Shown here in pieces: positions 1 to 9,999 of a stretch of 64,000 bases of DNA (position 1 is the first letter of the stretch; the number at the start of each line of letters is the position of its first letter). Source of the stretch: Lycocorax pyrrhopterus obiensis (Eukaryota > Chordata > Aves > Passeriformes > Paradisaeidae). The notes below the pieces were generated by a model. It did no database searches, had not been told where the DNA came from, and saw only the letters and a list, made by a program, of their open reading frames with translations. The DNA is taken from positions 5,288,830 through 5,352,829 of the forward strand of contig JACSVZ010000022.1 of the NCBI GenBank assembly GCA_014706295.1, written 5' to 3'. The translations under genes and the position numbers were made by a program.

Positions 1-85
1 TGCTGCTGCAGCTGTGCCTGGAGCAGGGCAGTGTTTCGGAGTCACTCCTCCTGCAGAGTGACAGAGTGGGATGGCTGCCGCCTTT

Positions 86-1186
86 CTACTGGAATTTTGT
101 GTGCACGTACTCGGCCCCGTGCTCCTGGTACTCGCCCTTTGTCATCCACGTGTGCTGGAAGGACGTGAGCGAGGCTGCCATGGAGCCCCCAGCCCAGGCT
201 GCTGTGCCCCGCTTGGGGTTTGCCAGGACCTCGACGTGGACGCCTGCGCCTTGGAAAAGCAAGTTCAGCTCCAAGCACATCCTCTCGGGAAAGCCAGGAA
301 ACATGGAGGAGCCGCCTGAGAGCACGATGTTCCCCAGCATGTGCCTCCTGGCGTGGTCAGGCACCGTCTGGAGGCTCTGCCCGGCCAGCTGGTGCAGCCC
401 GGGGCAGCTGTGGTGCAGCAGCTCCGGCCGGAACAGCGGCTCCGGGCAGCAGAAGCGCTCCTTGCCCAGGGTTATCCAGTGCCCATCGGGGGTCTGGAAT
501 CTGGCTGGGCGATGGGACCCTCTGTCCCAGAGGTCTCTCTCATAGTCCAAGGACACGTAGCAGCACTGCTCCTTCAGCCGGGTCAGCGCCTTCTTCGTCA
601 GGGCCTGCAGCACCGAGGGCTCCCTGGGGCTCTCCAGCAGCAGCCGGTGCAGGTGCCTGGACAGCTGCTCCCCGGCCACCCCCAGGCAGCGGCTGCCCTT
701 CCTCAGGGTCCGGCCCCCGCAGACAGAGGTGACGTGGGACATGGCTGCCCCGACCTCCACGGCCAGCCCGGTGACTCTGCCATGGGCGCAGAGCGACAGG
801 AACCCCGTGTTGGCCACGTGCAGGGCGGGCACCCCGAAGCTCTCGAACAGCACCTCGGCCGCCTTCTCCCTGTCGGCGGCGGGGCAGGACGGGGACTCAG
901 CCAGGAGCACGGGGTGCTCCTCTGGGGGGACTTTGAGGCAGCAGCAGAAGAGGTGGCTCCACAGGGCTCTCATGGCCTCCCAGTCCTCAACGACGCCGTA
1001 CTTGAGCGGGTAGGACAGGGCTGCCGCGGCCCCGCCGCCCGTGCCCTCTATGGCAGGGAGGTGCTGCTGGGCGCTGCGGGGACACACCAGCACGGTCCTC
1101 AGCACACACTGCGGCTGCTCCTGGCCTGCAAAGCCCCCCCGGGTGAAGTAGCTGCCGCTGTCTATGACCACCGCGGGCCTCAGCAT
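86..1186 (-). CDS. ACTL10: ACTL10-like actin-related protein, single exon
   Basis: Intronless open frame of 366 codons with actin-fold signatures along its whole length. It has a phosphate-1 loop (VIDSGSYFTRGGFAG), a KEQCCYVSLDYERDL block matching the actin KEKLCYVALD region, a TLGKERFCCPEPLF block, the adenosine-site motif NIVLSGGSSMFPG, and a C-terminus WAGGSMAASLTSFQ...EYQEHGAEYVH. Length is close to conventional actin (about 375) and longer than human ACTL10 (245 as I recall). I chose the ATG at 1184-1186 because the actin homology begins immediately (MLRPAVVIDSG); the frame continues upstream only through a TTG and looks like 5'UTR. The stop is TAG at 86-88. The phosphate-2 loop, DSGDG in actin, reads EVGAA, so ATP hydrolysis is probably impaired. 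It lies antisense in a NECAB3 intron, as in mammals, which supports orthology. Mammalian ACTL genes of this type are mostly testis-expressed; that role is inferred here. Confidence 0.88.
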   Translation of the reverse strand: MLRPAVVIDSGSYFTRGGFAGQEQPQCVLRTVLVCPRSAQQHLPAIEGTGGGAAAALSYPLKYGVVEDWEAMRALWSHLFCCCLKVPPEEHPVLLAESPSCPAADREKAAEVLFESFGVPALHVANTGFLSLCAHGRVTGLAVEVGAAMSHVTSVCGGRTLRKGSRCLGVAGEQLSRHLHRLLLESPREPSVLQALTKKALTRLKEQCCYVSLDYERDLWDRGSHRPARFQTPDGHWITLGKERFCCPEPLFRPELLHHSCPGLHQLAGQSLQTVPDHARRHMLGNIVLSGGSSMFPGFPERMCLELNLLFQGAGVHVEVLANPKRGTAAWAGGSMAASLTSFQHTWMTKGEYQEHGAEYVHTKFQ

Positions 1187-1339
1187 GGCTGGCGCTCCGC
1201 AGGGATGCCGGGCACGGAGGAAGAGCCTGCAGTGGGACAAGAGGGGTCTCGTGAGGGCAAACCAGGCTCAGCTGCTCTGCAAGGGAGGCTGGCTCAGCCC
1301 CGCTGGAGGACAGCAGTGTCTGCTCTGGAAGTGTCTGGG

Positions 1340-1347
1340 TACGTCAC
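1340..1347 (-). promoter_or_regulatory. CRE-like site upstream of ACTL10
   Basis: Read on the minus strand the site is GTGACGTA, one arm of a cAMP response element, about 155 bases upstream of the ACTL10 start codon. CREM-bound CRE half-sites are common in promoters of haploid-germ-cell genes. The site is seen; its use is inference. Confidence 0.3.
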
Positions 1348-1511
1348 AGCCTTCCCTTCTGTCTCCTCGCCCCCTGTCTCGCTGACCATCCCTGCTTGGG
1401 TGCCTTGTCTCCATCCCCGGAGGTTTTCTAACAGCGCAAGGATAGAACCTCAGGTGGTTTTAAGGAAGCAAGTGAAAACTGGACAGGAAAGTTGAGTGGT
1501 TGGACCAAATG

Positions 1512-2102
1512 GGCTGCGGCCAAAGGAGTGTGGCCAGCAGGTAAGAAGAGGTGATTCTCCCCATCTACTCTGCTCCTGTGAGATCCCACCTGGAGCACTG
1601 TGCACGGTTGTGTTCCCCAGCATAAGAAGGACATGGAACTGTTGGAGAAGGTCCAGAGGAGGCCACGAAGTTGCTGAGGGCACTGGGGCACATCCCCTCT
1701 GGAGACAGGCTGAGAAAGTTGGGGCTCTTGAGGCTGGAGAAGGGAAGGTTGTGTGGAGACCTCCCAGCACCTTTCCATTGTGTGAAGGGGCTACAGGGAG
1801 AGCGACTCTTCCTCAGGAACTGTGGGGACAGGACAAGGGGGAATGGGATCAAACTGAAAGAGGGGAAATTTAGGTTGGATATTAGCAAGAAATTCTTCCC
1901 TGTGAGGGTGGGGAGGCCCTGGCACAGGGTGCCCAGAGAAGGTGTGGCTGCCCCTGGATCCCTGGCAGTGTCCAAGGCCAGGTTGGACAGGGCTTGGAGG
2001 AACCTGGGATAGTGGAAGGTGTCCCTGCCCATGGCAGGGGGGATTGGAACTGGATGATCTCCAGGGTCCATTTCAATCCCTTAACATCCTATGATTCTAT
2101 GA
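1512..2102 (+). mobile_element. CR1 LINE, 5'-truncated copy
   Basis: The copy begins in the 3' part of the reverse-transcriptase ORF (AGTGTGGCCAGCAGG, then CCAGCATAAGAAGGACATGG). It runs through the usual CR1 3' region (GAAATTCTTCCCTGTGAGGG, CCCATGGCAGGGG) to the tail CTATGATTCTATGA. At about 590 bases it is the longest CR1 in the window. The reading frame is broken by stops, so it is a dead copy. Short flanking target duplications were not resolved; as far as I recall CR1 usually makes few or none. Confidence 0.9.
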
Positions 2103-2964
2103 ATGCTGTTGCCAGCAGAGCCCCTAGCACGTGGAGAGGAGCCAAGAGGATCTGTGATCCCAGCTGGCAAAGAAAGGAAGGAATTTGGGGTGCCTCTGTG
2201 TGTGTCCAGGCACTTCCCCAGCTCTCTGTACCTCCCAGACCTGCTCCTGTGGCATGGTGTGCCTCTTGACCCACTATTTGGGCACCCCCCAGGCCAGGTG
2301 ACCTCTTCATTCTCTCCAGAGCTTCTAATGTGCCTCCCTGGACCCACCTTTACACCCCCCAGTGTAAGCACACATCAGAAATTGATCAGGGAAGCTCTCA
2401 TGGAAGCAGACAGGCTTGGCGCTGTCTCCCTGGGCAGAGAGGGCATGAAGCCAGCCCCTGCCCGGGCCTGCCAGCTGTGGGTGGGTCTCTGGAAGGAGCT
2501 GCCAGCACCTGGGGAGCCACCACAGGCTCCCAGCCTTGTCCCAGAGCCCTGGAGTGAGCAGAGCAGTGTGTGAGCGGGGGGCACAAGGGATGCTGTGCCA
2601 GCCCTGGAGCCCTCCCTGGGGCTGGGGCTTGTCCCTGAAGGTGCTCTTCACCTTGTGGCTTGTGTCCATCTGCCCTCCTCCACGGCTCCTGGAGCTCAGA
2701 GTGCTGGGGCCAGGGCTGGGAGTGCTGGGGCCAGAGTGCTCATGGAACCAGGCCTGCGTTCCCTGTTGTGATCTCACAGGCAGTGCACCCCGAGGGTTCT
2801 TCTGCCCTCCAGCATCACTCCTGCCCTAAAGCATCACTTTTAGTGATAACTAAAAATCTGATTGAAATCCACCCCATTTGGTTTACTTCAGGGACAACCC
2901 CTTTCCAGGCGTGCCCCTGCACAGAGCCAGAGGCGTCTGACAGATCCTCTCCCCTTTGCCCCAG

Positions 2965-3101
2965 AGGTACGAGACCTCCTCGAAGATGGAGCAGTTCCTG
3001 ACCCGGTTCCTGCTGCGGGAAACCATGCACCAGCTGCAGTCCCTGCAGGCGTCCCTCGAGTGCGCCGTGGACACCGTGGAGGAGCAGGCGGGCCGGGAGA
3101 G
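2965..3101 (+). CDS. NECAB3: NECAB3 coding exon a (coiled coil)
   Basis: The acceptor is TTTGCCCCAG and the donor is GAGAG|GTAACG. The exon encodes [20 protein letters not shown] followed by an amphipathic helix rich in L, Q and E, ending GRE-R with the last codon split after two bases. The phase-0 start is assumed because the previous exon is outside the window. Confidence 0.82.
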
Positions 3102-6100
3102 GTAACGGGGTGGGACCTGCTGCTCCCCCTGTCCCCAGCCCCACGCACTGGGAGGGACATCCAGGAGCGGGGTCTGCCCTTTCCAAGCCCGCAGCGGAGC
3201 TGACGCCTCTAGGAATGGCTTCAACCCCTCCTTTTGCATTTTTTTTTTTTTTTAATTCCAGAAAGGAGATCAAGAAATCGGAGACTTCGGTTGGCCTGAG
3301 GTCAGGGAGGCGGTGTGGGCGCAGGGGACAGAAGAACGTCTGCCTGTCCCCAACAGACCCCTATTCTGGGATGCTGACAACAGGTACCTGCTGTCCCTCG
3401 GGCTGTTCGTGCCCTGCTGGAGCCTGGAGGGGGTGTGGGACCAGCGCAGAATCAGTAAGGTGGGGAAAGATCTCCAAGATCGAGTCCAGCCATTCCCCCA
3501 GCACTGCCAAGGCCGCCACTAGCCCATGGCCCCAAGTGCCACATCTACAGCAGCACTGGGCAGTGAGGGCTTCTCCAGAATGGAGCCTGGAGCACCTCAC
3601 CCAGATGCCAGCTGGAGCTTCTGTGGGATGTTGTATCTCTTAGGCAGTGGGAAAAGTTTCAGTAGAAAAAAAAATCAGTTTTTTTGGATTAAATCAGAGG
3701 TTTAGAAGCTTTTGTGGTTGTGAGGTGTTGAGCAAGGTTTTGCAATGACAAAGCTGAGCTTTTTTTGGGTGACGTCCCTGTGCCCTTTGCCGTGCAGGGG
3801 TTTGTGTCGAGGACAACAGCCAGTGGATGGCTCAGATCAACAGGCTCCAGCAGCTCATCGAGAAGCTGGAGTGCAAGGTGTGTGCCCAAGGGGGGTGGCT
3901 GGGACTGCCCCACACCTGGGCATGGCCAGAGCAGTGCTGAGACCCCCCCTGTGCCAGCAGCCCCCTTCTTCAGTCCTGGCACTGTCACAGAGCTGCACCC
4001 ACGCACCAGCCCTGCAGTCGGCAGAGCCACCCTTCTCCCTCAGCTCTGGTGGCCCCCTCCTGGCTTCCCCAGGATGCTGACGAGACAGTCAGGCCCCACT
4101 GACCCCACAGATGAGCAGGGCACGGCCCTGCCCTCCCCCAGGTACCGCAGGGAATGTCCCTGGAGCGGAGCCCACCTGTGCCCTGGGTTACTGCGCTCCT
4201 GCTGCTGAGCGCTCCCAGTAACCTCGTTTTTCCCCTGGTGTTTGACGCAGAGCCCACGCCTGGAGCCGCTGAAGGAGGAGGCCCTGTGCAAAGGCCAGGA
4301 TGCAGTGAGTCGCTGTCCCTGTGCTGGTGGTTCGCAGGTGACCCCTCTCACACCCGCTGCCCCTGTGCCCCGGCCCTGGGGGAGCTCTGGCCGCGGCGTG
4401 CTGGTGGAGCACGGTGGCATTCAGGGCTGTGGGCCGGGTGTGGGACCATCCACGGGACAAACGCAGCTCCCTCACGCCCCTGACAGCCCCGGGCAGTGCC
4501 CACGGCCAGCCCAGAGGAAGGCAGCGCTCTGCTTGTGGGTGCCCAAACCCGCCAGGAGTGCTCTGCGTGCCCACACACCCGGCGGAGGGGTCCCCGAGCC
4601 CCTCTGTGCTGGGGGAAGCACACTGGGAGCTGCAGCGGCCCCAAAGCAGGACCCCCCACTGGGGGATGGAGCATCTCCTGTTGGTGTGCTCCTTGTAAAG
4701 ACCACCTGTCCAGGTGGGAAGAAGCCACTTTGTGTCCCTGTCGTCCCCAGCACGGTGGTGCCGGCCCCGCTGCGGTGCCACAGGATGGCACAGCGGGGTG
4801 GGAGCAGGGAGGGCAGGAGGGGACAGGCCGGCCCCTGATGCCGCGCTGTCCCTCGGCAGCACATCCTGGTGGCCAAGAGGCAGATCTCGGTGGCCACGAG
4901 CAGCATCGAGGAGTTCCGGCAGGCGTTCCGCTCCTACACCGAGGGCACGGCCGGGCACAGCAGCTGCCTGCAGTAAGTGCGGTGCTTTGGGGGGTGCTTT
5001 GGGGGGTGGCTCCCCCAGAAATGGGGAGTTTAACACCCTTGGGGGGCACAAGGGTTTGTGTGGAGTGTTTTGTGTGCTGGCCAGGGCAAGGGCGGGCTCG
5101 GACCTTGCAGACAGGACGAGTGTCATGGCTGTAGCGGTGTCCCTGCACTGTCATCCCATCTGCTGCAGTGTTCCCAGTAAGAACCAGTGCCTGGCGAGGA
5201 GTGGGGGAGGTTTACGCCATCAGGAACGGCTGTGGCGTGTTCCTGTGAGCGAATGCACGAGCTCCTCCACCACCGAAGGCCTCGAAAGTGATGGAAAGGT
5301 CAAGGGCAGAGCTCCTGCAGGGTGTTCATTTATGGGGAGTGTGTGGGAAGCTGCCGGGAGCACCTGAAGCTGACCCTGTGGAGGCCAAGGCTGCCCCAGC
5401 ACTGCTGCTCTGCCCGCAGGGACACGGCACTGCCAGCCTGTCCCTGAGGTGGCACAGCTGCTCCCCGAGCGCTGCTCCCCTGCTCCCACGGGACACTCGA
5501 GGCCGCTTGCAGCAGGGAATGTTCGCGCTGTTCCCGTTTCAAGTGTCGCTTTTCAGCTCTTCACTTTCAGCAGCACAAATTCACATTTTCAGTGCAAACA
5601 AAAGGAAGATGCTCGCTGTGACACGTGCGGCGGAGAGAATGGGAGGCTTTTTCTTTGGAATTGATGGGCTTTTTTGTCATCAGGGCTATTTGTGGAGCCA
5701 GCGGGGTGGCGTTGCGTGGGCTGGCTCTCCACGTGAGCGGAAAGCTGGAGCCGAGCCCGGGGAGACTCCGTGGGCCTGGTTCACTCCAGGGAATTGCAGA
5801 GCCCCCCGTGGGAGCAGGGAGCCTCAGAGCTGCTGGGTGACACGCTGTGCTGTCCCCGCGGGGCTTGGCCCCCTCCAGCAGCACTTGACAGCAGCTGGAG
5901 GAGAGGCTCGTCCTCAGCTGGAATTGCTGCTGCAGCAGCCGAGCACAGCTGCTTCCCCCGGCCCTGCCCCCGAGCCCTGCACTCGCACCCCACTGCTGCC
6001 TCCCACCCCCCTTCCCACGGGCTGGGGGCAGCCCCAGCCTTTCCCGGGGCAGGAGGGAATGTGGGAAGCATCACTGGCAGAACAGCATCGCTTTGGCGGC

Positions 6101-7792
6101 AGAGAGCTGTGGGTTTGTGCCGTGAGCTCAACTCCTGCACCTGTGCCTCAGTTTCCCCCCGTGTGAAGGGTGGCAGGTGCCACCCACCTCCTCCAAGGGG
6201 CTGGCAGGATGAGCTGTGCCCCTGCTAGGGATGAGTAAGAAATAATAAAACAGGACGTGCTGGTTCCCGGGCAGCAGCAAAGACCCGTGCAAGAGCTGTG
6301 AAGCTCCTCTGCCACCTGGACACAGGCGCTGTGAAGCAGAATTTGGGTTCGGGATCCCCTGGAGCTGTTCACAAACTGTGAATGCATCCAGACTGTGCTC
6401 TGGCAGCCTCGTGGGGAGGCTGATGTGCAGAGCAGTGCCCCCCTGTCCCAGGCTGCTGGGGCACGCGTGGCCACACCACGCCAGGCTCACGCCAGGGCCA
6501 CGCCAGGCTCACGCCAGGGCCGTGCCAGCCTGCCCAGCCCCGGCTCAGGGTCTCTGTGTCCCCACAGTGTCTCTGCCTGCAAGCTGACAAACGAGGCCTG
6601 CTTCATCCTGTACGAGTTCTGGCAGGACGTGACCTCGTGGAGAAGGTGGGACAGCGTCCGTGTGTGGGGCTGGGTGCTGGGGGGCTCAAGGGGGTTACCC
6701 ACTGCTCCCCCTCCTTGCCCAGCCTGTCCCACGGCCCTGCCCTGTATGCCCTGGGGCCATCTGCAGCTCACAGGGGGTGAACACCCCGATAAAGGATTTG
6801 GGGAGCAGGGTCTGGTGCTGGGGGGTGCAGAAGCTGCCCCGTCCCCGTGTGTGGGCAGGGGGGTCCCGGCACCACATCCCCCTGACCCTACACCCTGTTT
6901 TACAGCCACTTGCAGTCCAGCTGCAGCAAGACTTTCCAGCAGTCCATCCTCAGCTTGCTGGAGTCCCCGGAGCTGCTGACCACCATGCTCTTCCCAGGTG
7001 AGGGTGCCCCAGTCCTGCTCGGGGTGTGCTGCAGAGGGCAGGAGCAGGGCAGGAGCAGGCAGCGTGGCTCCCTCCAAGCAGAAGATTGCTTTGGGGTGAC
7101 TTAGATGAGGTTTTTGAAGCCAGGGTGAGACCCGTTGTCCCTGGCAGGTTTGGCTGTGTGAGCTGGGGTCTGTCCCCTGCCCAGGGGTGCTCTGCAGTGG
7201 GGACAGGCAGGAGCAGGGACACTTCCCGGCTAGCAGATGAGTTGAGTCCTGGCCCAAATACACCTGGTGCCTCGTTTTGTTTTTCACCTGAGCCCTGAAC
7301 CCGCTCTGCAAAGCTCTGGTGCTCCTGGGTCAGTCCCAGGGGCTGCATGCAGGGCTCCAGCCCAGTGCTGGGGCAGGGGAGAGGCCAGCACAGGCCAGGA
7401 ATGTGCACATTCTCATGGCCCCAGTAGAAGTGTGACCACATGTGGGGAACTGGAAATGATATCAAGCCCCAGTTTGCTTTCAGGCATCACCTCAGGGTCT
7501 TGTAAAATAGATTAATTTGGACTGAACTCTGTGCTGCTGGTGCTGCTCCTGGCTTGCCAGTCCCGCTGACCACACTCCCAGTGCTCTCCTGCAGAAGCTG
7601 CCACAGCTCCAGGGGCTCACCCCTCTCCAGGCCATGCCGTGGGTGGGGGTGGGTGCTTTAGAGCCAGGGACCTGCAGGCTCAGGTCCCCCATCTCTGCCC
7701 CCTCCAAACCCCCCTTCCCAGTTTAACACTGCCCTCACCTCCCTGCTTTCCCTCTCTTCCCAGCTTCCTGGTGGATCATGAACAACAACTGA
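2965..7792 (+). CDS. NECAB3: NECAB3 3' half (N-terminal EF-hand calcium-binding protein 3)
   Basis: Eight coding exons are joined at 2965-3101, 3262-3383, 3798-3877, 4251-4304, 4860-4972, 6568-6645, 6906-6997 and 7764-7792. All have GT-AG borders and their phases chain without a break into 234 codons plus TGA. The product has a coiled-coil segment ([20 protein letters not shown]), a second helix ([19 protein letters not shown]), and the C-terminal ABM-like domain from [15 protein letters not shown] to [13 protein letters not shown] proteins carry N-terminal EF hands, and mammalian NECAB3 is reported to bind amyloid-precursor-protein adaptors; the EF-hand exons must lie left of position 1. NECAB1 and NECAB2 share this layout. 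The antisense ACTL10 and the convergent CBFA2T2 neighbour decide for NECAB3. The gene looks intact within the window. Confidence 0.88.
3262..3383 (+). CDS. NECAB3: NECAB3 coding exon b (basic linker)
   Basis: The acceptor follows a long T tract (from about 3,238). The donor is ACAACAG|GTACCTG. The 122-base length carries phase 2 into phase 1 and fits both neighbours. It encodes a variable basic linker containing [12 protein letters not shown], then [18 protein letters not shown] at 3301 (CTGAG|GTCAGG) could also be a donor but would break the frame. Confidence 0.72.
3798..3877 (+). CDS. NECAB3: NECAB3 coding exon c (helix)
   Basis: The acceptor is TTTGCCGTGCAG and the donor is TGCAAG|GTGTGT. 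It encodes [19 protein letters not shown] and IEKLECK. This matches the remembered human NECAB3 stretch containing VNRLQQLI and LECK. Confidence 0.85.
4251..4304 (+). CDS. NECAB3: NECAB3 coding exon d (54 bases)
   Basis: A phase-0 exon of 18 codons, [18 protein letters not shown], between TTTGACGCAG and the donor GCA|GTGAGT. Human NECAB3 has a comparable PRLVPLQEE segment, as I recall. It links the helix to the ABM domain. Confidence 0.8.
4860..4972 (+). CDS. NECAB3: NECAB3 coding exon e (start of ABM domain)
   Basis: The acceptor is CCCTCGGCAG and the donor is CTGCA|GTAAGT. It encodes [20 protein letters not shown] and [18 protein letters not shown], the first strand and helix of the ABM-like ferredoxin fold. 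Two near-identical 13-base G-rich units (TGCTTTGGGGGG) follow the donor within 40 bases. Confidence 0.88.
6080..6245 (+). mobile_element. Possible MIR-type SINE relic
   Basis: An AGCTGTGGG... block is followed by the MIR/L2 hallmark TGTGCCTCAGTTTCC. An ACCCACCTCCTCCAAGGGG stretch and AGGATGAGCTG then lie in the order expected from the MIR core. The copy is diverged and would be an old amniote insertion in a NECAB3 intron. Confidence 0.45.
6477..6520. repeat. 11-base minisatellite, four units
   Basis: Alternating units CACGCCAGGCT and CACGCCAGGGC make a 22-base higher-order unit present twice, in the NECAB3 intron about 50 bases before exon f. No function is evident. Confidence 0.85.
6568..6645 (+). 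CDS. NECAB3: NECAB3 coding exon f (ABM core)
   Basis: The acceptor is GTGTCCCCACAG and the donor is AGAAG|GTGGGA. It encodes [18 protein letters not shown] and QDVTSWRS, the central ABM strand and the conserved YEFW motif. Confidence 0.9.
6906..6997 (+). CDS. NECAB3: NECAB3 coding exon g
   Basis: The acceptor is CTGTTTTACAG and the donor is TTCCCAG|GTGAGG. It encodes [20 protein letters not shown] and [11 protein letters not shown], the last ABM helix. Confidence 0.9.
7764..7792 (+). CDS. NECAB3: NECAB3 last coding exon
   Basis: The acceptor is CCTCTCTTCCCAG. The exon supplies SWWIMNNN and the TGA stop at 7790-7792. The C-terminal WWIMNNN is typical of the NECAB family. The exon continues into the 3'UTR. 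Confidence 0.88.
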
Positions 7793-8220
7793 CCCGGGGC
7801 AGCCGTCTCCAGGACACCATCAGCATGCAAGAGGACGTGCAGCCCTGGGCACAGCCATCACTTTTGTCACCTCCCTGCCCCTCCTTCCCTCCTGTGGCCT
7901 GCGGGGGCTGCCTGCCCTCGGCCCTGCCGGTGTTTTGCTCCTTTGCTCTTTTCATGTTAATTTATTTATTTATCCTGCTCCTAAGACAGTGTCCGAGCTG
8001 CCTGGGGGAGCCGTGGGGGGGTGGCAGCCTGGCCTTTGGGGGAGCACGGGGCTGGTGCTGCACCCCAGGAGCCCTCAGCCCCTCTTGCACTCCAGCTCCT
8101 CCTCCTCCTCCTGGCTCCACAGGTGCTGGGATGGGCAGGGGGACGTGGCTCTGGCCAGCTGTGACATCCTGCCCAGGGAGCCACGTGCCCTGATATGGAT
8201 TGTGAAGAGTGTTTTATAGG
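7793..8220 (+). other. NECAB3 3'UTR (end not fixed)
   Basis: This GC-rich non-coding sequence follows the TGA. It contains an AU-rich element. I found no canonical AATAAA on the + strand between 7,793 and 10,000. AGTAAA near 8,822 is a possible variant signal, so the true end is uncertain. Confidence 0.45.
7957..7974 (+). promoter_or_regulatory. AU-rich element in NECAB3 3'UTR
   Basis: Overlapping ATTTA pentamers (ATTTATTTATTTA at 7960-7972) include the UUAUUUAUU nonamer. They stand out in a locally GC-rich 3'UTR. Such elements bind TTP/HuR-type proteins and shorten mRNA life; its use here is inferred. Confidence 0.55.
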
Positions 8221-9994
8221 AAAAAAAAGATTTCATCAAGTATTTCTGGCAAGGTGTAGCTGCTCATGCCCTGGCACGCTGGCAGCACGAGCTGTGGCTG
8301 TGAGACTGGCTTTGTGCCCCACCAGCTGTGCCCATGGCTGTGCCTGGCCCCAGCACATCCCCCTCCCAGGAGAGGCCAGAGTGGCTCCAGGCTCTGCTGC
8401 TCCCTCGATTCCCATAAACCAGCGTTGGCACCGGGCAGTGCTGCCAGAGGCTGGAGCTGAGTTAATGGGGAGGCATCTGGGGCACTAAAGGAGGGGGGAA
8501 GGCTGGAGCAGATCCCAGCTGCTCCATGGGTTGCACTGGGGCTTTCCTTGGAATCCTCTGCTGAGCTGGGGAAAAATGCACTGTCACAACCAGTGTGGAG
8601 GGACTGCCAGGGCACAGGACCCTCCTGGCATGGAAAACGTCATCCTTGTGCCCCTGCCTGTCCCCAACACCAGTGTGGGTCACCATGGGTGCCTGCACCC
8701 CCAATCCTCACTCACCTGGGACCTGCTACCACCCCTCTAGCCTCTTTTCCCACTCCCTGTGGGTGCTGTTCCACCAGAAACATTAATTTGAGTGTTTCTC
8801 CCCCAGTCCCTGGGTGCAGTCAGTAAAATCTGTGGCTGAAGGGGCAGTGGGTGCAGCTCCAGCCTGGGGACACCTCGTCCACCCCGTGCTGGGCGGCTCT
8901 GACACGGTGTCACCCCTGGCTCCAGGGGCCGGCACCACAGGAGGAGGTGCTGGGTTTTAGGGTGCTTGTTTTGCTCCAGCAGAAGCTTCCTGGGTTTGGG
9001 GTGCTGGGGGGTGGGACCTGGCTGATGCCAGGAGCAGCCTGCAGAGGTGGGATCAGGGAAGCTGCTGGCTGGAGGAGGGGAGGAGCAGCAGCTGCTGCTG
9101 CCAGCTCAGCTGGGCACTGCCAGACCCCAGCCCAGGGCAGGCTCGGGAACCACACCACAAATGCCCCTCCCAGGGCTGGGGGAGCAGAGCCCGTCCCTGT
9201 TCCCATGGGGACCCGTGCTCCAAGCTCCCAGTTATTTACCTGATTATCAAACCCTGCTGCTTTCCCTGGCCAAAGCCATGATTTGCTGTGATCACGGGGC
9301 AGCAGAAGTGGCTCCAGCCCCGTGCAGGGGCAGCTGCTGGCCACAGTCCTGCCCCTGGGAGCGACATCCAAGGGATCCAGGGATGTGCTGGAGCCACAGC
9401 AGGACCGCGGGCCATCAGTAAGGGATGAGCTGTGCCAGGGCACAACCAGGGGGGTTCCAGAGGGGCACCTGGGGCAGCCACAGAGGCAGAGCTGCAGCAG
9501 GCACTGGTTTGGGACTCCTGAGCTGCCTCCCCAGCCCCGTGTGGGGTTTACTCCTCAGTTTTGGGTTTCTTCACCACCGGATTAATGTTTGCGGCAGCCT
9601 GGAGACCAAAATCCTCAGCTGAAGCCAAGGTGTGTGCAGGGGGCACCCCCGGGGGCACAGGGCTGGCAGTGGCAGCCAGCTGTGACAGCACACGGGGCTG
9701 CAGGGGCAGCCAGCTGTGACAGCATCCTGCAGGCTGCTCTGTGCTCACACAGAAAAAATCACTTAAAAGAAGCTCAGAAAACAACACATTGAACTATAAA
9801 CTCAAAGACATCCAACAGCACTGAGGATAGGGATGAACTCCAGCTCTGCCTGCACTGGTCCCAGGCTTTGCCCACAGGGGAGGCAATTTTTGTCCCTAAA
9901 AGTCCCCTGGCCAAGGCCAAAGCCACAGTGTGGCAGCATTCCCCGAAAACCTCTGAGCACTGCTGAAAACCTCTGCCCCTTCCCAGAGAGAAGG
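8221..9994. other. Convergent spacer NECAB3 / CBFA2T2
   Basis: This sequence lies between the two 3' ends. It is GC-rich with no conserved reading frame. A 34-base period tandem repeat lies at 9,671-9,724. Part of it could be extended NECAB3 3'UTR. Confidence 0.5.
9671..9724. repeat. 20-base direct repeat, 34-base period
   Basis: GGCAGCCAGCTGTGACAGCA occurs at 9671-9690 and again at 9705-9724. This is a local tandem duplication with no visible function. Confidence 0.85.
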
Positions 9995-9999
9995 GGGAG

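Larger units (their letters stand above)
1187..2964 (+). other. NECAB3 intron, remaining part
   Basis: This is the intron upstream of the first NECAB3 exon in the window. It holds the ACTL10 5' flank and a CR1 insertion. At 2,701 a roughly 21-base unit (GTGCTGGGGCCAGG...) is tandemly duplicated. I see no further coding exon. Confidence 0.6.

Noticed and set aside
1187..1240. N-terminal extension of ACTL10 to position 1,240
   Set aside because: It would begin at TTG, not ATG, and contains a splice-acceptor-like sequence; actin homology starts at the ATG at 1,186.
1565..2071. Open frames inside the CR1 copy at 1.5-2.1 kb
   Set aside because: They are shadows of a truncated retrotransposon tail, mostly on the antisense strand.
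3301..3306. Alternative donor in NECAB3 exon b (CTGAG|GTCAGG)
   Set aside because: Using it would put exon c out of frame, whereas the donor at 3,383 keeps the frame.
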